The translations under genes and the position numbers were made by a program. From Diphasiastrum complanatum (lineage: Eukaryota > Streptophyta > Lycopodiopsida > Lycopodiales > Lycopodiaceae), in the NCBI GenBank assembly GCA_029204225.1, contig CM055101.1:64070671-64134670 (forward strand): a DNA stretch of 64,000 nucleotides, given 5' to 3'. The notes under the pieces are model-generated. The model worked only from the letters and a program-made list of their open reading frames with translations, was not told where the DNA came from and made no database searches. The first letter of the stretch is position 1. The number at the start of each line of letters is the position of its first letter. Below, piece by piece: positions 58,101 to 64,000 of the stretch.

Positions 58101-61100
58101 CTTATGTATGTAGCTTTTGATATACTTACAGTCCACTAATGATGACGTTAAGAATTGTTGTGAATGCTTGACCACCATTTGTCATCCCACGGCGAACCAG
58201 CACGCCAGCGTACCATAACAACAGTGCCCAGGCACCAACAGTCAGCCCGTAAGTAGTTCCTACACCTAAACCTTTAACCAGACCACCTTTGTTACCAACT
58301 TTTAGTGTTGTTTGAAGAGCTTTAGTATATGAATACACAGCTCTTTCCTCTCCAACAAAGGATTGGACCACTCTGATTTGTGATATTTTCTGCAAAGTAT
58401 GAGGCAAAATTGTTCTCAAATATAGATACATTGTGAATCAGCTCTCAATCAAAAAGGTTAAGGGCAGGCACATAGAAAATCAGCAAGATAGCATATTTAC
58501 TTCCACTAAACAGCATTGGTTTTTGAAGGTAGACTTCTCGTGTATATTTAGCATAAAGTGTAGAAAAGAGAAGACAACCTCCTCTGCAATCTCCCCAGCT
58601 TTTGCATAGGCCTTTTGATTCTGGTTTGTAAGACCAATCATAGTATTTGCATACACTCCTCCAGCAAAAGCAATAGCTGGCACCACAGCAAGTGTAAGAA
58701 GAGTGAGCTGCCAGACGGAAGAAAAGCCCACTGCAAACCCCGCAAGGAATCTGGCCATATAATGTAGATAATTGCCTGCCTGTATAAATAAGACATGATT
58801 TGTTCTTAAGAATTTCAATAACTGGATAACGTTCCCAAATATATACCATGAAAAACCTTATGATACTTGGAACTCCATGAAAATACAGGGGACATGATAT
58901 TTCCATACATTCATCCATTCCAAATGACATAACTGCATGGAAGCATTTCGTCGATTCTCTAGAAGTTCATATCTAAAACAATGCATTAAAAGGAGCATAA
59001 GGAAAATGCAGAGCTCAACTTTGGACACATGCAACTGTGAATGGGGTAATAGCAGTCTCTGATAAACCTCAATTAAGACAGTTCAAGAAAATCTGTGATC
59101 AAAAGTCAGACAAAACCTTTGGGCCAATTGCCTCCTGCACAAGAGCTGTATCACTCGAGATGCCGAGAACAATATCACCACTTGTTGTATCAGTATCAAA
59201 GAAGCCAATATCTTGCCTCAACATAGCCTGTAAATACCTAACCCGCATTCTAGCTGATTGCCTCTCCCCAGTTTGTGTCCAGCATGCAACCTCTGCAAAC
59301 AGATCAATCAAGTTTCAACTATGACAGATGCCATGAAAAATATAGTTGCAGCAGTTGCAATTTAACATCATCACTTAAACGTAAATAAGCACCTCTTTAT
59401 GTTGGTTCAATCACACTGTCTTTCCTAACAAAGTTTTAGTTTGATCTGTCATTTAATAATTTCTGTAAGAATCAATATTGTTTGATTGGATTAAAAAAGT
59501 GGCAGGACATTAACCTTTTCTTGACTCCAGACAGCCAAAAACTTACTTCAAGCTAGCTAAAAATAAAGTCAGTGGAGAAGATTGCACTCACCCAACCAAG
59601 CTGCAACCATGACAACAAGCCCCAAATAGACAAAGTATGTAGCATACTGCACTTCACAACAAAAAAAAAGTCAAAATCGGAACTACAATCCAAAAACAGC
59701 AGCTGTCAGCATAGAACTGTAATATATTCCACTTAAGTATGATTTTCACACGTCAAGTAATTGCATGCAGAGCAATGCACAGACCAAAGTAACTCTAGAG
59801 AAATCGCAAATTGGACTAAGCAGACAAATTTTCAGGATAGAGATTGACAGGCAAACGAAATACACATACAAACTGCGACCGAAAAACCTTAGCGTGTCTT
59901 ATGTAGATAGTTGTCCCCACATTCAGAACATTTACGTTCGACTAAATTGTGCAGGCTGCTTGAACGAACAATACCATAAGAAATCTCATTAATAGGCATG
60001 AAAGAGGACACATTAAGATAGTACAATATTTGCTTGCCTTTTTAGAATGTATTCTTTCATAGGAAGAATGCATTCTTTCATAGGAATAAACTTTCAGGAA
60101 TTTACAGGACTACACATCCTCTGCCTGTTCGTTGGAAGAGTTCCATCTGGTTCGGTGGAAATTATACAAATTCACCCGGCTCTTCTTTTTTTCCCTCGAG
60201 AATTTTTATGTGAAAAGCTCCTTGTAAACGTCAAGGCAGAATGTGAGTGTTGAAAAGGATGACCTCGTTTACCAGCCATCAGATTAGGAATCTTGAAGTT
60301 CATTAAAAACATTTGAAAGAGATCAGCCCATAGACTGTAAAGTGTAGCGCATACAGAAATTTCAGACATAAAGAGGTGTCTATAATCAGGAGAGGATTTT
60401 ATACTGATTCCACCAGGTTCAAAGGCCTTTGTTAATGGCTCTACCCCACAGCATCGCTACAAATTTATATGCATTTTACTCTAGAAAAGGCCACAGTAAA
60501 ATTCATTCCTGTCCCTTCACCACCTCAGATGACAGTTTTACTGGCAATTCAAGTTGGAAGCAGTTTAAGTACAGATGATGGAAATACATTGTACCTTTCT
60601 AAAAATTATAGCTCAATTCTTCTTTCCAATAAGTAACGAGTTGGTGAGTACTTCCTTTCCTCTCCATGAGATCAGGGATTCAACTCCAATTGCTCACACA
60701 AATGAGTAGATACAAGAGAAAAGTGAAAACTAGCTTATTTCTACATCATAAGACAGTGGAGATGTCTGCAAGGATGTATAAAATACAATGACCATGTTAT
60801 ACAGCCACTTTTCCACATAATTCACTTAAGAGTTCCTAGAAAATCTCATGATCTATCTCAGCTTATAACACATGATAGCAGGAAGGACTCATCTCTGACA
60901 TTGGATCACTGACTCGTGAGACGCCATAGAAGATATAAAAGCTAATCTGGTACAAAGAAGGGATAGTAGCACATACCTTGGCCACTCCTTCTGCCATCTT
61001 ACGAGGATTGTTGTAATTTGCTCCAAATTCATCGATCAGCCTCCCAAAAAATATAAAGAAAACGGGTATTGCTGCTCCGTGCGCGCACGCTCCTAGAGTT

Positions 61101-61366
61101 CCAATAAGGATGAGAACGTAGTCTAATGCATCTGCGAAAGCAAAAAGCTTCCAATAAGACACGCTCTGAGAAGAATTTTTGCAGTCTTGCTCCTCAGTTT
61201 TGGAGTTTGTCTTTGACTGTTCAACACTCGTATCTTTCTGCCCAATTTCATGCAGCTCCACCTGGTCTTCTGCTCTGCTCTGATCCATACCGCCTGAGGC
61301 AGCTTGATCCGGTGTCTCTTCTTTTCCATCCTCAGAAATGACTTCCACATGGGCATGATTGGCCAT
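52140..61366 (-). CDS. ABC transporter B family (P-glycoprotein-like, full size)
   Basis: Eleven exons join without a break to 1290 residues: 61366-60977, 59646-59592, 59292-59117, 58779-58579, 58389-58130, 56151-55835, 55749-55526, 55041-54665, 54457-54033, 53839-53598 and 53345-52140. All introns begin GT and end AG; two donors (after 59117 and 58579) are weak. Layout is TMD1-NBD1-TMD2-NBD2. NBD1: Walker [10 protein letters not shown] at 445-453, LSGGQ 549-553, Walker B LLLDE ending at 574. NBD2: GASGSGKSS at 1084-1092, LSGGQ 1188-1192, DE 1212-1213. H-loops are VAHRLST in both. The first 68 residues are an acidic cytosolic tail. Plant ABCBs of this size are plasma-membrane exporters, some of auxin; substrate cannot be assigned here. 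All catalytic motifs are intact. Intron 5 (1.98 kb) holds a hairpin. Confidence 0.95.
57713..57883. repeat. Long hairpin with flanking direct repeat, ABCB intron 5
   Basis: 57751-57807 and 57812-57868 are 57-base inverted arms with about two mismatches and a TCGC loop. A third copy of the outer part (AAAAGTGCTGCATAGGAAA, 57713-57731) forms an alternative 19-bp stem with 57751-57769. AAATATTCTGCCTGGTAA follows it at 57729 and again at 57866. It could be a small inverted-repeat transposon relic or a small-RNA hairpin. Confidence 0.9.
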
Positions 61367-62895
61367 TTCCTTAATAAGACGGACAAGCTTTTTTTCACCT
61401 GAAATTCTTGTTCAGCTTTTGTGTGCTAATTGTGCATTGCTGAGGAGGGTGTTTCTACGCTAGAAAGTGATGCACCCTATAAGCCAATGCTCAGCACGAT
61501 CGCTGGCATTTTGCCTCATCACAGTATTCTAAAGCATTGCCATTGGCATTTGCAGGTGCCGTGGTTTCTGAACAGATACACAAGACTTTCATCATGAGGG
61601 TATACGTACTCTGTAGCGGAGCGAGGATGATTGATCCGTCACTGAATTCAGTGAATTGATATATCTTGAAGTTGGGGCTCCGTGACAGAGGACAGAAGAC
61701 TGTGATGCTGCCACTGTCGATCACTGTAACAAACAGCCTCAATGCTCATCACTGCTCATGTCTCTGTCACATGAGTAGTAGACTTTAATACTGAGTCGTG
61801 ACTCATGAGTACATACTTCAAGGTTGTAGATCAGACTCATAGTTGTCAGTACTTCAGAGAAACGACAACACACTTAAATGTCAGCCCTCACGCAGTTCAG
61901 GAATAAAAAATCAGCATGGAAGCCTGAAGGGACAAACTTCAAAGGATTGAGGCACTGAGCTGGGAGCACAGTCAGAACTCAGCAGACTCCTGAGCTGGCT
62001 GCGGTACCTGGGAAACAGCATTCAACGAATCAACTGTGAGACCACTCAGCAGCCACACGGCTGCTGCAGGAGCTTTAGCCTGTAATATTTAGTCCTCACT
62101 CGCTCTTGTATTGACATTTGAATTTTGAATCTTTTAATCTGGACTCTGGAGATAAAAATTAGAAGATTTTTTGTTTCCTGTTATATTAGAGAGAAAGTTA
62201 AAATTGGGTTTTCAATTTTCAGTATTTTGTCCCCTCTTATGCTAGAGAGAGTTGGGTTTTAAACTTTCAGCTCTGGGAGCAATTTTTGTGGGCTCTTCAG
62301 AGAAAGTGAAGTTGGGTTTCGTGGAAAAACAAAGGAAAATGCCGAAGCAAAAGGGTGAGCTGCATTGATGAAGATGGTGAGAGTCAGGGTCCAGGGATAG
62401 CAGGGGCATCCTACCTCAGATTTAATGGCCATAACCGTCCTCCTCATGAACTATCATGCATCAATCATGAATGCTAGCTCTTTGTTTGATCTTGACTCTG
62501 GCAATGTCCCTCTTGGGTCTTGAGCTTTCCTGGAGAGCTGCCACATGAGGTTTGTAGTTAGGCTTGTGTCAGATGCTGACACCTTTTTCCAGGCTTTCAA
62601 TTTGAAAGCTGCATTGCCCGTGGGCCAAGAGAGCTTCAAGCATCAAAGGCCCAAGTTTCACATTCAGCTTTTCACTGGGGTCAATTTGTATGTCTGGAGC
62701 CCTTCATAGAAAAGCCATTCTGGTTTCAACCTTTCAAAGAAAATTGTAACTTGTGATAAGCTTCATATTGAAAACTCAATTCCATGTGACATCCTTCACA
62801 GCAGAAGGATTTCAGTATAGAATTGCCGGTATTTTGGGTGTATATGCATTGTATCTACTATGTACAATAGTACTTGTGTATATTAGCTACTCTTT
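61367..62895. other. 5' flank of the ABCB gene
   Basis: Presumed 5' UTR and promoter for the minus-strand gene lie here. Short minus-strand frames (61491-61742, 62259-62447, 62454-62639) have no motif. No TATA box is asserted. Confidence 0.4.
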
Positions 62896-63044
62896 ACTCT
62901 ATTTCATTCAAAATAAATATCACTACCAGCATGATTTATTATGTAACCTATACAATGTACATATTCTCATACATCACTCTATTTCATTCAAAATAAATGT
63001 CACTATTATGTATACTATACAGTGTACATATTCTCATACATCAC
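62896..63044 (+). repeat. Tandem duplication, 80-bp period
   Basis: ACTCTATTTCATTCAAAATA at 62896 and 62976. Both copies continue to a TGTACATATTCTCATACATC segment; the second is shorter by about 10 bp. Confidence 0.85.
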
Positions 63045-63879
63045 ATCATATTTTGAAGTCATGAACGCTATCTAGCACGCCTTTCGGTAGACATGCGTAG
63101 GCTTTAAATGCTAAGTGCCCATCCTAAGGTTGAGCTTAAGTGAGAGTTTAGAGAGTATCTCACTTAACCTCCACCTTTGCACTTGGCATTCAAAGCTTGT
63201 GCCTTTTTCATCCTCACGCATATTTTTGGAGTAGTGCCCTCTTAAATGTCCATTGTCTTGTGCATAGCTAGAGTGAATGTGGGTAAGGCTCTATCTTGGC
63301 ATTTGCAACTGCAATGCACATCAAAGGCTAGTTTGCCTTTCAAAGAAAGACAAAAATTTCAAAAGCATGTCATTTGAATGACAAACTTAAAAATTGCCAT
63401 TCCATTTGAAAGATAACTCTAAAACGTTAAATGCCATGCTAGCTTTAGAAATTTTTAAATTCTATTGTAAACTATAACAAGAATATGTGTATTAAGTGGT
63501 TGAGAAGTTTATATTTATTTTATTTGACTTTTTCTAGAAGTGGCCCAATAATTTCTTTGTATTGAACTCAAGCTTGATGGCTTGTTACTCCTTCTAGGTC
63601 AAAGAATGGTTCTTGTCAAAGATTTTCACTCCAAAAATTTGCAGGTCGAGAATGGAATGTAGTTTGAGCAAGGTTGGGTCCATCCAACTAGCAAACAAAA
63701 AGTCACTGCTTGAAAATCCTCTAAAGACACATCAGGGGGCTTGTTCTCATTTGGAAGGTTGCAAATTGATGATAATTCTCAAAATCATCCAAAATTGGCC
63801 CAACAAAACAATTTTAATGGCTTGTTGGAACTTCTACTAACTAATCAATGGATTAGTCTTATCGTTTAGATCTTGCCAC
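63045..63879. other. Intergenic, nothing firm
   Basis: 63060-63330 contains C/T-rich phrases such as GCACTTGGCATTCAAAGC. A 75-codon frame at 63613-63840 has no motif. Confidence 0.3.
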
Positions 63880-64000
63880 CATGTAGTTACAAATCAGGAC
63901 ATCGTTGATGGCACAGAGGTCAAGCCTGAGGTCGATGCAAACAACATCACCAAATGGAGACAGAGAGATGGCAAGGCATTTGCCTTGATCACTCTAATGG
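63880..64000 (+). pseudogene. Ty1/copia gag N-terminus, cut by window edge
   Basis: The frame through 63892 reads QDIVDGTEVKPEVDANNITK, then WRQRDGKAFALITLM. This matches the W-IV-G...W--RD-KA-A-I-L start of UBN2-type copia gag. The upstream start is not clear and the rest lies outside the window, so intactness is unknown. Confidence 0.65.

Noticed and set aside
62259-62639. Small minus-strand ORFs upstream of the ABCB gene
   Set aside because: No motif and no join to exon 1; probably non-coding flank.

Overview
The window is nuclear DNA of a land plant, rich in transposable elements. The evidence is three plant-type genes with spliceosomal introns (a DUF789 protein, a BAHD acyltransferase and a full-length ABCB transporter), a broken copy of a JINGUBANG-like WD40 gene, and a dense set of plant-type Ty3/gypsy, Ty1/copia and CACTA-like elements plus many microsatellites. 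I cannot name the species; a fern or another repeat-rich vascular plant is a guess.

Layout. 0.1-1.6 kb: the last four exons of a DUF789 gene on the plus strand. 1.6-10.7 kb: no convincing gene, but local duplications, a 120-bp minisatellite and very long AT and GA microsatellites. 10.7-32.2 kb: nested retrotransposons. The outer layer is on the minus strand: two related LTR-like repeats at 10.7 and 31.9 kb, a broken coiled-coil ORF at 11.1-13.2 kb and a gypsy RT-RNase H fragment at 29.8-31.4 kb. Inside it lies a plus-strand gypsy element with LTRs of about 3.4 kb. Its decayed internal region reads protease, RT, integrase, a second (RVT_3-like) RNase H and a coiled-coil ORF. Its left LTR is itself interrupted by 3 kb carrying another gypsy integrase and a copia RT. 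32.3-33.2 kb: two gene relics. 33.5-36.0 kb: microsatellites and an unrecognised broken two-part gene. 36.5-40.2 kb: a copia gag chimera with nearby LTR and primer-binding site, then a separate plus-strand LTR. 44.2-45.9 kb: an intact two-exon BAHD acyltransferase. 46.9-48.9 kb: a probable non-autonomous CACTA element. 52.1-61.4 kb: an 11-exon ABCB gene on the minus strand, reading through to 1290 residues, with a long hairpin in intron 5. The right edge enters a copia gag.

Only the three genes look functional. They show no sign of acting together; they are ordinary plant genes separated by repeats. I did not find an obvious new multi-gene system. The most unusual items are the integrase-then-RNase H order in the large-LTR element, the 57-bp-arm hairpin in an ABCB intron, the unrecognised gene near 35 kb, and a gypsy pol whose two halves lie in opposite orientation and are cut at matching points. 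Exon boundaries were derived by hand from splice sites and reading-frame continuity; repeat identities were judged by eye.
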